Source: Candidula unifasciata (taxonomy: Eukaryota > Mollusca > Gastropoda > Stylommatophora > Geomitridae). From it: DNA of 64,000 nt. Of this stretch, positions 31,266 to 42,059 are shown piece by piece. The notes under the pieces are model-generated. The model did not search any database, was not told the origin of the DNA, and worked only from the letters and a program-made list of their open reading frames with translations. The number at the start of each line of letters is the position of its first letter. Positions within the stretch are counted from its first letter, which is position 1. Position numbers and translations under genes: made by a program. The DNA lies in the NCBI GenBank assembly GCA_905116865.2, contig CAJHNH020000494.1, positions 1,135,531 to 1,199,530 of the forward strand, in the 5' to 3' direction.

Positions 31266-33830
31266 CATGGAAGTGCAGAGATGTGGTTTTACAGCGGAAT
31301 GACATCATGGATCGATAAAAAAGTGCAGAGATGTGGTTTTACAGAGGAATGACAACATCATGGATCGATAAAAAGAGTGCAGAGATGTGGTTTTACAGAG
31401 GAATGACAACATCATGGATCGATTAAAAAAGTGCAGAGATGTGGTTTTACAGAGGAATGACAACATCATGGATCGATAAAAGAGTGCAGAGATGTGGTTT
31501 TACAGAGGAATGACAACATCATGGATCGATTAAAAAAGTGCAGAGATGTGGTTTTTACAGAGGAATGACAACATCATGGATTGATAAAAGAGTGCAGAGA
31601 TGTGGTTTTACAGAGGAATGACAACATCATGGATCGATAAAAGAGTGCAGAGATGTGGTTTTACAGAGGAATGACAACTTCATGGATTGATAAAAGAGTG
31701 CAGAGATGTGGTTTTACAGAGGAATGACAACATCATGGATCAATAAAAGAGTGCAGAGATGTGGTTTTACAGAGGAATGACAACATCATGGATCAATAAA
31801 AGAGTGCAGAGATGTGGTTTTACAGAGGAATGACAACATCATGGATCGATAAAAGAGTGCAGAGATGTGGTTTTACAGAGGAATGACATCATGGATCGAT
31901 AAAAAAGTGCAGAGATGTGGTTTTACAGAGGAATGACAACATCATGGATCGATAAAAAGAGTACAGAGATGTGGTTTTACAGAGGAATGACAACATCATG
32001 GATCGATAAAAGAGTGCAGAGATGTGGTTTTACAGAGGAATGACAACATCATGGATCGATAAAAGAGTGCAGAGATCTGGTTTTACAGAGGAATGACAAC
32101 TTCATGGATTGATAAAAGAGTGCAGAGATGTGGTTTTACAGAGGAATGACAACATCATGGATCAATAAAAGAGTGCAGAGATGTGGTTTTAAAGAGGAAT
32201 GACAACATCATGGATCAATAAAAAAGTGCAGAGATGTGGTTTGAAAGAGGAATGACAACATCATGGATCGATAAAAGAGTGCAGAGATGTGGTTTTACAG
32301 AGGAATGACAACATCATGGATCGATAAAAAAGTGCAGAGATGTGGTTTTACAGAGGAATGACAACATCATGGATCAATAAAAGAGTGCAGAGATGTGGTT
32401 TTACAGAGGAATGACAACATCATGGATCGATAAAAGAGTGCAGAGATGTGGTTTTACAGAGGAATGACAACATCATGGATCGATAAAAGAGTGCAGAGAT
32501 GTGGTTTTACAGAGAAATGACAACTTCATGGATTGATAAAAGAGTGCAGAGATGTGGTTTTACAGAGGAATGACAACATCATGGATCAATAAAAGAGTGC
32601 AGAGATGTGGTTTTACAGAGGAATGACAACATCATGGATCAATAAAAGAGTGCACAGATGTGGTTTTACAGAGGAATGACAACATCATGGATCGATAAAA
32701 GAGTGCAGAGATGTGGTTTTACAGAGGAATGACAACTTCATGGATCGATAAAAGAGTGCAGAGATGTGGTTTTACAGAGGAATGACAACATCATGGATCA
32801 ATAAAAGAGTGCACAGATGTGGTTTTACAGAGGAATGACAACATCATGGATCAATAAAAGAGTGCAGAGATGTGGTTTTACAGAGGAATGACATCATGGA
32901 TCGATAAAAGAGTGCAGAGTTGTGGTTTTACAGAGGAATGACAACATCATGGATCAATAAAAGAGTGCAGAGATGTGGTTTTACAGAGAAATGACAACAT
33001 CATGGATCAATAAAAGAGTGCAGAGATGTGGTTTTACAGAGGAATGACAACATCATGGATCGATAAAAGAGTGCAGAGATGTGGTTTTACAGAGGAATGA
33101 CAACATCATGGATCGATAAAAGAGTGCAGAGATGTGGTTTTACAGAGGAATGACAACTTCATGGATTGATAAAAGAGTGCAGAGATGTGGTTTTACAGAG
33201 GAATGACAACATCATGGATCAATAAAAGAGTGCAGAGATGTGGTTTTACAGAGGAATGACAACATCATGGATCGATAAAAGAGTGCAGAGATGTGGTTTT
33301 ACAGAGGAATGACAACATCATGGATCGATAAAAGAGTGCAGAAATGTGGTTTTACAGAGAAGTGACAACTTCATGGATTGATAAAAGAGTGCAGAGATGT
33401 GGTTTTACAGAGGAATGACAACTTCATGGATTGATAAAAGAGTGCAGAGATGTGGTTTTACAGAGGAATGACAACATCATGGATCAATAAAAGAGTGCAG
33501 AGATGTGGTTTTACAGAGGAATGACAACATCATGGATCAATAAAAGAGTGCAGAGATGTGGTTTTACAGAGGAATGACAACATCATGGATCGATAAAAGA
33601 GTGCAGAGATGTGGTTTTACAGAGGAATGACAACTTCATGGATCGATAAAAGAGTGCAGAGATGTGGTTTTACAGAGGAATGACAACATCATGGATTGAT
33701 TTTAAAAAAGTGCATTAGACGTGGTTTTACAGAGAAATGACAACATCATGGATCAATAAAAAAGTGCAGAGATGTGGTTTTATAGAGGATTGACAACATC
33801 ATGGATTGATAAAAAAAAGGTGCAGTGATG
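31266..33830. repeat. 53-bp satellite, about 48 copies
   Basis: Unit GTGCAGAGATGTGGTTTTAC, AGAGGAATGACAACATCATG, GATCGATAAAAGA. Variants: TTCATGGATTGAT, ATCATGGATCAAT, and a 3-bp deletion GACATC. Variants recur in a set order (see findings). S1 elements in the same orientation lie on both sides. Confidence 0.98.
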
Positions 33831-33879
33831 ACTGTCTTAAAAGAAACTCTCCCAAGGTGGGTTTTGGAGAACTAAGAAA

Positions 33880-34170
33880 AGCCCCGCCCCCTAACAAGTA
33901 TGTTGTAGGAGTTGACTAATTAGGTGTTCTTTCAAAGTCAGAGTGCAACTGTCTGAGTGGTGAGCAACCAACAGTCTGCATACAAATAAGCTAGATCTGT
34001 AACATGGATGTGTGCGTAAAGGTCAAGTTCTGGATCAAGACCAAAGTCCATGAGGGGATGAACAACCAGAACTTTCCACCAGACCATAGTCCAAGAGGGG
34101 ATGAACAACCAGAACTTTCCACCGGAGTTTACAGCCAGTGAACAAAAGAAGAAGAACAAGAAGAACCATT
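33880..34170 (+). mobile_element. S1 SINE-like repeat
   Basis: AACAAGTATGTTGTAGGAGT, GACTAATTAGGTGTTC, AAGTCAGAGTGCAACTGTC, AGCTAGATCTGTAACA, GAACTTTCCACC (twice; local duplication of about 50 bp at 34050-34125), ending AAAAGAAGAAGAACAAGAAG. Confidence 0.85.
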
Positions 34171-34184
34171 TTGCTGCAGACTCA

Positions 34185-34310
34185 AACTTCGAAGGAAACA
34201 CCACTAATTAGTTACCTAGTATGACATGCTTGTTGGGGAGATGAGGGGGGGGGGGGAGAGAGAGAGATCCATTTTTTGTTTCCCTACACAATACAGCCTC
34301 AGAGCACATA
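34185..34310 (-). mobile_element. S1 5'-end fragment
   Basis: Reverse S1: ACTAATTAGTTACC, ATGACATGCTTGTTGGGGAG, then a G run (34226-34238), and ACAATACAGCCTCAGAGCAC. Confidence 0.7.
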
Positions 34311-34455
34311 CAGGTGGCAAAGTGGTTAAGTAGTATGTCTTGAACTCTGAAAGTCCTGGATTTATTCACTGACTGTGTGCTGTTCCCGTTTCCAGGCCCA
34401 GGATTGGAGTAAATTCCCTTGCCATTCATGCCTCCTCAGGTCGCTGGATCTCTCC
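34311..34455 (+). mobile_element. tRNA-like SINE, single copy
   Basis: Box A GGTGGCAAAGTGGTTAAG and box B-like GTCCTGGATTTATTCAC. Confidence 0.45.
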
Positions 34456-34750
34456 TATGATGCCAGTTAATAATAGTGATGTAGACCAATTATAAACTTC
34501 ACAAACAAAAGTTATGTTCTAAGCAAACATATATCACAGAAGCAATGACATATGTGTATAATCAAATAAGTACTAACACACAAAAAAAGAACAATCAATT
34601 AGATACACGTTTAATCAGAGTTTTAAAAAAATGTACCCAAGAATATTCAAGAACATATACATATATACATATCTAAATTTAGCAGAATAAAAGGTAACTA
34701 GAAATACGGAAATAAAATAAATACATACATCAGCGTAGTTAAGTGAAAAT
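34456..34750. other. AT-rich, nothing seen
   Basis: No feature recognised. Confidence 0.5.
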
Positions 34751-34789
34751 ATACCCAACTTGTGGAAGCACCCAGTATCATCTTCAGAC

Positions 34790-34866
34790 CTATGTTTGCC
34801 TTCCCATGAAACAGCCGTCTGTGAGATCTCATCTCTGCCAGATTCTAGCTACAAGGCTGGCACTGT
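34790..34866. repeat. Left member of a direct repeat flanking an S1 element
   Basis: GTTTGCC.TCCCATGAAACAG and CTGTGAGATCTCATCTCTG recur at 35191-35268. Confidence 0.85.
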
Positions 34867-34867
34867 T

Positions 34868-35186
34868 CCTGTTAAACCTCGTCCCCGTGTGGGTCCCGGG
34901 GCCCCATTGTGGGAGGGGGGGGGGGGGGGGGACACAAGAATAGACCACGCCGCCTTTTCTAACTAGCAGGTGGTAAGAGTAAACTAATTAGGGATTTCCT
35001 TTGAAGTCACAGTGCATCTGTCTGAGAGGCGAGGAACCAAAAGTCTGCGTACAAATAAGCCAGATCTGGAAAACAGATGTGCATGCAAAACCTAAGTTCT
35101 GTAACAAGAGTAATGTCCAGAAGTGTTTGAACAACCATAACATTCTGCTGGAGTCTATGGCTGGTGAACACAAGAAGATCAACTTC
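34868..35186 (+). mobile_element. S1 SINE-like repeat with expanded G run
   Basis: CCGTGTGGGTCCCGGGGCCC, CATTGTGGGA, G run 34914-34931, ACACAAGAATAGACCA, ACTAATTAGGGATTTCC, GAGGCGAGGAACCAAAAGTC, GCCAGATCTGGAAAACAGAT, ending ACACAAGAAGATC. Confidence 0.85.
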
Positions 35187-35190
35187 CAGA

Positions 35191-35268
35191 TCCCTGTTTG
35201 CCTGCCATGAAACAGCTGTCTGTGAGATCTCATCTCTGTCAGATTCCAGCTACACGGCCTGCACTTTC
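35191..35268. repeat. Right member of the direct repeat
   Basis: TGTTTGCCTGCCATGAAACA; see 34790-34866. Confidence 0.85.
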
Positions 35269-35289
35269 CCTCCACTGTTAGACCTCATC

Positions 35290-35590
35290 AATACTATATT
35301 CAGAGCATTTGTCTCTTCTTCTTCTGCTCCTTATCCACCAATGGAGCGCAGACCCTCAATCAACTCATGCCAAGTAATTCTTTGCCATCACATTCAAATT
35401 ACCCCATGTCCTCACCATTTTTTTGTGTGTGCTTCACTCATTAGTTCCTATCTCCCTCGTCCCCCCCCCCCCCCCCCCCCCCCCCCCTTCCTTTTGAATC
35501 CAATTTTTTTGGGTTCTGCCCATATCTTTAACTGTGGGTTCAAATGCAAAGACATTCTAGTTCTATTTCAATCAGCTTATCTCAAGATGC
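35290..35590. repeat. S8 dispersed repeat with 27-C run
   Basis: GGAGCGCAGACCCTCAATCA, ACTCATGCCAAGTAATTC, CCCCATGTCCTCACC, C run 35461-35487, TGTGGGTTC.A.TGCAAAG. Matches 55550-55737. Confidence 0.75.
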
Positions 35591-36179
35591 ACCCTAACGA
35601 ATGTCAGCATCGTATTTTCAGCCTTGCTTAGCTTTTTCGGCCCATTTCACAGGAAATATTCACAGAGGAAAATAACCATTAAAAAACAAAACATGATGTG
35701 CACCTGAATGAGCTCTCACCGCGGACAATATCAGCCTGTTTGGAATCCTCTTCTATATCAACATCTGCATACACATTTGAAACAGCCAGTGGGACAACGA
35801 TGATAGTATTCAACTGTAGCTCAGAGATGAGTACGCATGTTCAACAATCTCATGATCATTGAGTACTTGGGTTGCATTTACGCTGTGGATGGTTTATTTG
35901 AAATGTTCACAGCTGTAAGCGTATCTTAACCACACAGGCCTTGAGTATGGAAACTGACAGGACATGACTACGGCACTGTCAGGATATCAACAGGGCACTT
36001 ACATGACATAGAGACGGCATGTGACAGAAGATGGCCACAGATCAGACATCTGCAATGCACTGAAAGGACGTGTGTTGTCTTCAGAAATGAAAATGCTGCT
36101 CTACGGCTGAGAAATTAGTGAGCATACACAATTGTATAATCCTCACATATTAGGGTTAGATTTCCGTAGTCGGCAGTTT
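35591..36179. other. Intergenic, nothing identified
   Basis: No gene or repeat recognised. Confidence 0.5.
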
Positions 36180-36310
36180 AGTTCAAAAAATACGGATTTT
36201 GTGGTTTTCCGACAGTGACCTCATCAAGTAACACACTACAAAACGACACTGAAGCCAACCTTCAATATTGAGACAGCATACCATGTTTGGTCCCCCCCCC
36301 CCCCCCCCCA
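36180..36310. repeat. S7 3'-end fragment and C run
   Basis: ACACTGAAGCCAACCTTCAA and GAGACAGCATA resemble S7 at 48275-48300; C run at 36293-36309. Confidence 0.5.
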
Positions 36311-36635
36311 AAGGCACTGATCATCAGACGCTAGCAAAAGTGCTGTGCCAGGCAGAGACTTGCAGCAAAACAGCAGCTGAAGAAAACTGCTAGCGGAATC
36401 AACTGATCTTCAGGCCTTGTGTGTGTGGAGCAAAAGTAAGGTTGAACTATCAAAATACATGTTTAGAAAATATACAGCAGGCAAATGTATATACTTAGAT
36501 TTATAGAATCAGTCATCCAATTATTGTTCATTTAAAAAAAAATATCCCACTGTTTCACTACACAAACCTTCCCAGGTGAACAAACATGTCATATTAAATT
36601 GACATTAATCAGGGGTTTGCTGATACCGATAATCT
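36311..36635. other. Intergenic, nothing identified
   Basis: No feature recognised. Confidence 0.5.
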
Positions 36636-36639
36636 GAGC

Positions 36640-36715
36640 CAAAAGTTGCAGATATTTCAGCCTAGCTGTAAACCACCACACAACACCCCTTTAAGATCAA
36701 ATGCTGAAGAAGAAA
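36640..36715 (+). repeat. S9 SINE-like repeat
   Basis: GCAGATATTTCAGCCTAGCT, GTAAACCACCACACAACACC, ending GCTGAAGAAGAA. Confidence 0.6.
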
Positions 36716-36929
36716 TTAATGCAGTATACAACAGAAAATACATGAAGTTTGTGTAACTCTTGACTGGTGGTCTCAACAATAACAAAGTTACCATAACATT
36801 TGTGGTTTTGTTAATAATAAAGTTACAATAAAACAGGGTCTCTGGTTTCTAACAAACAGCGGTTACAGGAACAATGACTAACATTAACAAAGTTACAGGT
36901 ATCATTACAGCATTCAGTTACAGTTATGG

Positions 36930-37240
36930 GATTCAGGAACTGACTTTTCCATGTGCATTCTGGGGCCCCATTGTAAGGAAAACAAGAGTAGACCCACTGC
37001 CTGCCCAAAAGCATGTCAAAAGAGTCGACTAATTGGGAACTTCCTTCGAAGTCTGCATCTGCCTGACAGGCAAGGAACCAACAGCCTGCATACGAATGAG
37101 TCAGATATGCAAAACGGATGTGAATGCTAGACTCAGGTTCTGGAACAGGACTAGAGTCAAGAAGTGGATAAACTACCAGAACTTTCCACCAGAGTTTACA
37201 GCCAATGAACGCAACAAAGAAGAAGAAGAAGCTGACTAAA
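36930..37240 (+). mobile_element. S1 SINE-like repeat
   Basis: GGGGCCCCATTGTAAGGAAA, AGAGTAGACCCACTGCCTGC, CGACTAATTGGGAACTTCCT, AGGCAAGGAACCAACAGCCT, ACCAGAACTTTCCACCAGAG, TTTACAGCCAATGAACGC, ending AAAGAAGAAGAAGAAG. The cleanest plus-strand copy. Confidence 0.9.
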
Positions 37241-37284
37241 AATGCAGCATGTGGATACAGCCTCAGGAAAAACTGGACGTAGTT

Positions 37285-38522
37285 TAGAGCCGGGCTGTTT
37301 AACTGGGTATACTTAGGAGCACAGAGTCGGGCTGTTTAACTGAGTATACTTAGGAGCACAGAGTCGGGCTGTTTAACTGAGTATACTTAGGAGCAGAGTT
37401 ATGCTGTTTAACTGAGTATACTTAAGAGCATAGAGCCGGGCTGTTTAACTGAGTATACTTAAGAGCATAGAGTCGGGCTGTTTAACTGAGTATACTTAAG
37501 AGCATAGAGTCGGGCTGTTTAACTGAGTATACTTAAGAGCATAGAGCCGGGCTGTTTAACTGAGTATACTTAGGAGCAGAGTTGGGCTGTTTAACTGAGT
37601 ATACTTAAGAGCATAGAGCTGTGCTGTTTAACTGAGTATACTTAGGAGCAGAGTTGGGCTGTTTAACTGAGTATACTTAAGAGCATAGAGCCGGGCTGTT
37701 TAACTGGGTATACTTAAGAGCAGAGTTGGGCTGTTTAACTGAGTATACTTAAGAGCAAAGAGCTGTGCTGTTTAACTGAGTATACTTAGGAGCAGAGTTG
37801 GGCTGTTTAACTGGGTATACTTAAGAGCATAGAGCTGTGCTGTTTAACTGAGTATACTTAAGAGCATAGAGCTGTGCTGTTTAACTGAGTATACTTAAGA
37901 GCATAGAGCTGTGCTGTTTAACTGAGTATACTTAGGAGCAGAGTTGGGCTGTTTAACTGAGTATACTTAAGAGCATAGAGCTGTGCTGTTTAACTGAGTA
38001 TACTTAGGAGCAGAGTTGGGCTGTTTAACTGAGTATACTTAAGAGCATAGAGCTGTGCTGTTTAACTGAGTATACTTAGGAGCAGAGTTGGGCTGTTTAA
38101 CTGAGTATACTTAAGAGCATAGAGCTGTGCTGTTTAACTGGGTATACTTAAGATCAGAGTTGGGCTGTTTAACTGGGTATACTTAAGAGCATTGAGCTGT
38201 GCTGTTTAACTGGGTATACTTAAGAGCATAGAGTCAGGCTGTTTAACTGGGTATACTTAGGAGCATAGAGCCGGGCTGTTTAACTGGGTATACTTAGGAG
38301 CACAGAGTCAGGCTGTTTAACTGGGTATACTTAGGAGCATACAGGGGCTGTTTAACTGAGTATACTTAGAAGCACAGAGTCAGGTTGTTTAACTGGGTAT
38401 ACTTAGGAGCAATGAGCCGGGCTGTTTAACTGGGGGTATTTAGGGGCATAGAGGCCGGCTGTTTAACTGGGTATACTTAGGAGCATAGAGTCGGGCTGTT
38501 TAACTGGGTATACTTAAGAGCC
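37285..38522. repeat. 37-bp minisatellite, about 33 copies, hAT-terminus-like
   Basis: Unit GAG(C/T)CGGGCTGTTTAACTG(A/G), GTATACTTAAGAGCATA, with a 3-bp-shorter variant (GAGCAGAGTTGGGCTG). The unit resembles the first 30 bp of the hAT-like MITE at 1151 (GAACTGTTCAACTGGGTTTA). The right flank AATGTTGAAAATGGTGATTA resembles that element's next bases. Confidence 0.95.
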
Positions 38523-39130
38523 TCAATGTTGAAAATGGTGATTACCATGTTTTAATCTTAGTCTTAGTTGTTTCAACATCACCGCAATTGGGTTTCCCCA
38601 AGCTCGCTCAGTTCCGGTGCCAGTGCAACTCAAATGAAAGGTCACTCATTCTTGCAACTGAAAAACTGGTTATCAAACAACTAGTCTCGGAACAATCAAG
38701 AAATGTGTGCATGCAGTTTATGCCTATTTCAGTTGCTGGATGTGTCAAAGCCAACAATCGCTACCAGAAATGTAGTTTGGTCGTTTACTATGTAATTACC
38801 ATAAGACAGAAGCCCCGAGCCCTCATGCAGAAAAATCTGTAAAACAATACATTGTTCATTTAAAGATCATCCTCATCTCACATGACCAAAAGTGCTCCGA
38901 TCTCCTCCCAAATATGTCTCCAAGTGTTTACAGGCTTACAACTCCCATTCTGTTCTGGTTGATGTAAAGACAACTGGCCCATGCATGGATTTTGTCTCGC
39001 TGCTTCAGTTCGGACACCTAGAGTGTGCAGTCTATTCAGTGACAAATAATTGTCTAGGCAACTGAAAGCCACACAGTGTTTAGTCTCCCGTCTGGCACTG
39101 ATGATGTCTCTCATGGCTATAGATGGGCCC
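38523..39130. other. Intergenic, nothing identified
   Basis: No feature recognised. Confidence 0.5.
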
Positions 39131-39134
39131 TTCC

Positions 39135-39232
39135 TGGTACAATACAACTGGCAGTGATAAACGAGCCACTTGCCAGGCCTCTGTGGGCCAGATTTGGCCT
39201 TAAGCTGCCGGTTGAATAACCCTGGGTTAGAG
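39135..39232. mobile_element. hAT-like right end
   Basis: TACAATACAACTGGCAGTGA, CTTGCCAGGCCTCTGTGGGC, GCCGGTTGAATAACCCTGG; parallels 1234-1317 of the first MITE. Left end missing. Confidence 0.55.
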
Positions 39233-39600
39233 AAACGGTTTTACGCCACCATCCTTGATGCTTATCAGGGTTCGAATCTAGCCGTGGGTAGGGGGAAAGA
39301 CTATTCTTGTGGGTTTCAGACAGAAGAACGAGAATCACACAAGACAGAGATTGGGGTCTCACCATGTCCTTTTAGAAGCTGTAATGGTCTAGTGCCTGCC
39401 GGTCATTTTTCAAAAAAAAAATTGGGGGGTGGGTTAAAACAACAACCTTGACTCCCAGGTTGATACAGCTTTAAATAGGTACCAGGTTTAGTCCTGGGAA
39501 GTAAAGGCAGCTGGCGCATTGCTGACCACATCACCCAGCGAGTGCCGACTGGTCTATATAATATATCTAGCCCTGTTTACCTGAATGTAGAAGAGTCGTT
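39233..39600 (+). mobile_element. tRNA-like head plus S7- and S2-type bodies
   Basis: Box B AGGGTTCGAATCTAG at 39268. An S7-like stretch (GGGTTTCAGACAG, GAGATTGGGGTCTCACCA) follows to 39365, then S2 sequence (CTTGACTCCCAGGTTGATAC, TAGTCCTGGGAAGTAAAGGC, GCTGACCACATCACCCAGCG). Confidence 0.65.
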
Positions 39601-40105
39601 TACTAACATCTACTGTTTCTAAAGACACCAATGAGTGCACTGCAGCCAAACCTTCATTATGAAGACAGCATTATTTTGTTTTTAAAGTTATAAGACAGGT
39701 TAAAATAAAATTATGACAATTGTATCAGATCAGGATACAGATTCAAATGCACAAACAGAACATCACAACTTGTAGAGAAGGCTGCAGCAAGGAATGACCA
39801 GGGGATCTGGCCGATGTTCAATATTCATGGGAGGGGGGCGACGTGGACATACAATCAGACTGGTACTGGTATTGTCAGAACTTACTCTGTGCTTGTCGCG
39901 AAAGATTGGGATGGAGCAATTATATGAATGTTTTGAGTACTTTGATGTCGGTTCCTAACTCATAACTCTTACAAGATAAAAATCAGAAAAGGGCCTCGGA
40001 AAAATATCAGAATTCAGTTTGCAGGATAAAAGTGAGACACTTGATACTGGATCAGATGAAAAAATAGATGCAGGATTAGGTAATAGTTCAGTTACATGAC
40101 ACTGT
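39601..40105 (+). pseudogene. RNase H LINE 3'-end fragment, otherwise non-coding
   Basis: 39790-39960 shares GGAATGACCAGGGGATCTGG and the following GACATACAATCAGACTGGTA with 53600-53780. The rest is unremarkable. Confidence 0.55.
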
Positions 40106-40109
40106 TCTT

Positions 40110-40440
40110 CTTCTTTTGTCATCATACTTTATCAAGTTGTTTGCCCAGTGCTGTGAGTTTCTGTATTTGTCTTGTGGTTCTCAGGCAGCTTTAGTGATGC
40201 ATATACTCCTTTGTTGTTTTTGTATTGTTGTAAATTTAGCCACAACATCTGTCCATCTCTTTCTCTCACCTTCCATCCAGATGGTCTTTTGTAGAATGTC
40301 TCATAAAGTTTGGTCTTGCTGCATTTCTAAGATAACCACACCATTTCCATCACTGTTTTTCAATGAAATCCATCCAGAGTCGTGTTCAAACCTTCTCTCT
40401 AATGCTGATATTCATTCACTGATAAACCTGTTTCTTCTTG
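40110..40440 (-). pseudogene. LINE C-terminal fragment with GAAGAAG end
   Basis: Minus strand encodes RPNFMRHSTKDHLDG and ERKRW-like sequence, then terminal AAAAGAAGAAG at 40109. Confidence 0.65.
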
Positions 40441-40710
40441 TGATGCTATAACCAAGAGAAGATGGAAATGGCTTGGCCACGTTATGAGAATGAATCCTGA
40501 TATACCTGCCAAAACAGCTCTCACATGGACACCAGAGGGAAAGAGAAAACAGGGGTGCCCAAAAACAACATGGAGACGAACGATGGAGAGTGACCTGAGT
40601 GCGGCATCTTTGACATGGAAAACTGCACTGAAGATTGGGCAGGTCAGGTAAGCATGGAAAGTCCTCTCTGAAGCCTCATGTGCCACTAGGCATAATGAGA
40701 ACTGATGATG
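40441..40710 (+). pseudogene. LINE C-terminal fragment
   Basis: Encodes RRWKWLGHVMRMNPDIPAKT, ALTWTPEGKRKQGCPKTTWR, RTMESDLSAASLTWKTALK; ends GATGATGATGATT. The LTWTPEGKRK.G.PKTTWRRT pattern is typical of RTE-like LINEs. Confidence 0.88.
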
Positions 40711-40914
40711 ATGATTCTTGTGATGCTAACAACTATCCAGTGACTGCACTGTCCCTGTATTCTACTCACCGTCTATATCTGCCTGCCTGCCACGGGATCA
40801 AGTGGGGATAATAATGTTATTAATCATTTCCTGTTACAGGAAGGAAAGAAAACCTAAACTCATCTGGATCATTAACAATACTGAATTTTACTACACTGGA
40901 CCACCTATCAACTC

Positions 40915-41205
40915 AGGTTCTGAGAACGATGTGCCCTCACATGACAAACCCACACAGATTCTCAGATGTAAGATCACACATATGCAAGGCTCACATCCAT
41001 ACCCCACCCCCCCCCCCCCCATATGAAAACATTCATGCATGTACACACACAAATTCTCAAATGTAAGATCACACACATGCAAGGTTCACATCCTTACCCC
41101 CCCCCCCCCCCCCCCCACACACACACAACAAACCCACACAGATTCTCAGATGTAAGACCACACATATGAAAGGTTCACATCCATACCCCACCCCCCTCCC
41201 CACAC
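40915..41205. repeat. Tandem repeat of about 85 bp, 3 copies, with C runs
   Basis: Shared core CACA(C)AGATTCTCAGATGTAAG, TCACACATATGCAAGGCTCA, CATCCATACCCCACCC. Confidence 0.85.
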
Positions 41206-41224
41206 ACACAATAAATGATGCCCA

Positions 41225-41430
41225 GCCCTTTTCTTAGAGGACAGTGAACGCGGTTAACAATTTCATGATCCTTGAGCACTATGGTTCGTTCTCTTGGTTT
41301 TCAAACAATGGTAAGAGAGTCACACTGTGGAAGAGATTGGGGCCTCCACACGTAATTTTCTTAAAGACAACAGTAGTAATCTGTTGCCAATCTTCACTGT
41401 GGAGATGGCACAGAATTTTATTATTATTAC
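41225..41430 (+). mobile_element. S7 repeat
   Basis: GTGAACGCGGTTAACAATTT, GATTGGGGCCTCCACA and ATCTTCACTGTGGAGATGGC are shared with 48075-48305. Confidence 0.7.
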
Positions 41431-41798
41431 AACACACACATGAACCAGGCTAGCAAGGAGGGAAAGAAGGAGGTAAGAGAGGACAAAATGGATCACTGAC
41501 AGACATTTATGAGCAGGTCAATCCACACAAAAAAGTAGCTGGCTAAACCTCTTTCAAAACATCTGCCTGCCAACCACCTCTCTGTAAACCAACAGTAGTC
41601 AACAAGAAATACAATCCAAGTCAAACAAATAATGACATTTAAATTTCTACAACAACAAAAAAAAGTATCAAATTTCACAATTTCATTATGTGTGTGTGTA
41701 TATATATATATATATGTATCTATATATATGATCATTGTTCAGTTCAGTTATTAAATTTAAAACATGTTCCAAAAGCTATGTATCTTTTGGTACCCCCC

Positions 41799-41829
<31 letters not shown>

Positions 41830-42059
41830 CACACACACAAATACACAGAATCAGACATTATGTACAAAACCAGAATAGAAGAGACCAGACGATCATTTAA
41901 TTCAATTTTGACTAGAATATTAATGCTATACTGTAACAGTAATGGCTGTATATCTGTGACCAGCCGGGCAGATTGAATAAATTGGTGCCGTGACCAGGAT
42001 ACAGACAGCGGTACTTGGTTTACATAGACAGTAACATTACACATGGTTTATTGAGATAG
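41431..42059. other. Intergenic with microsatellites
   Basis: (TG/TA)n at 41690-41730, poly(A)-(CA)n at 41799-41838. No gene. Confidence 0.6.

Noticed and set aside
41690..41730. Possible TATA-rich promoter
   Set aside because: Simple TA/TG microsatellite with no gene nearby.
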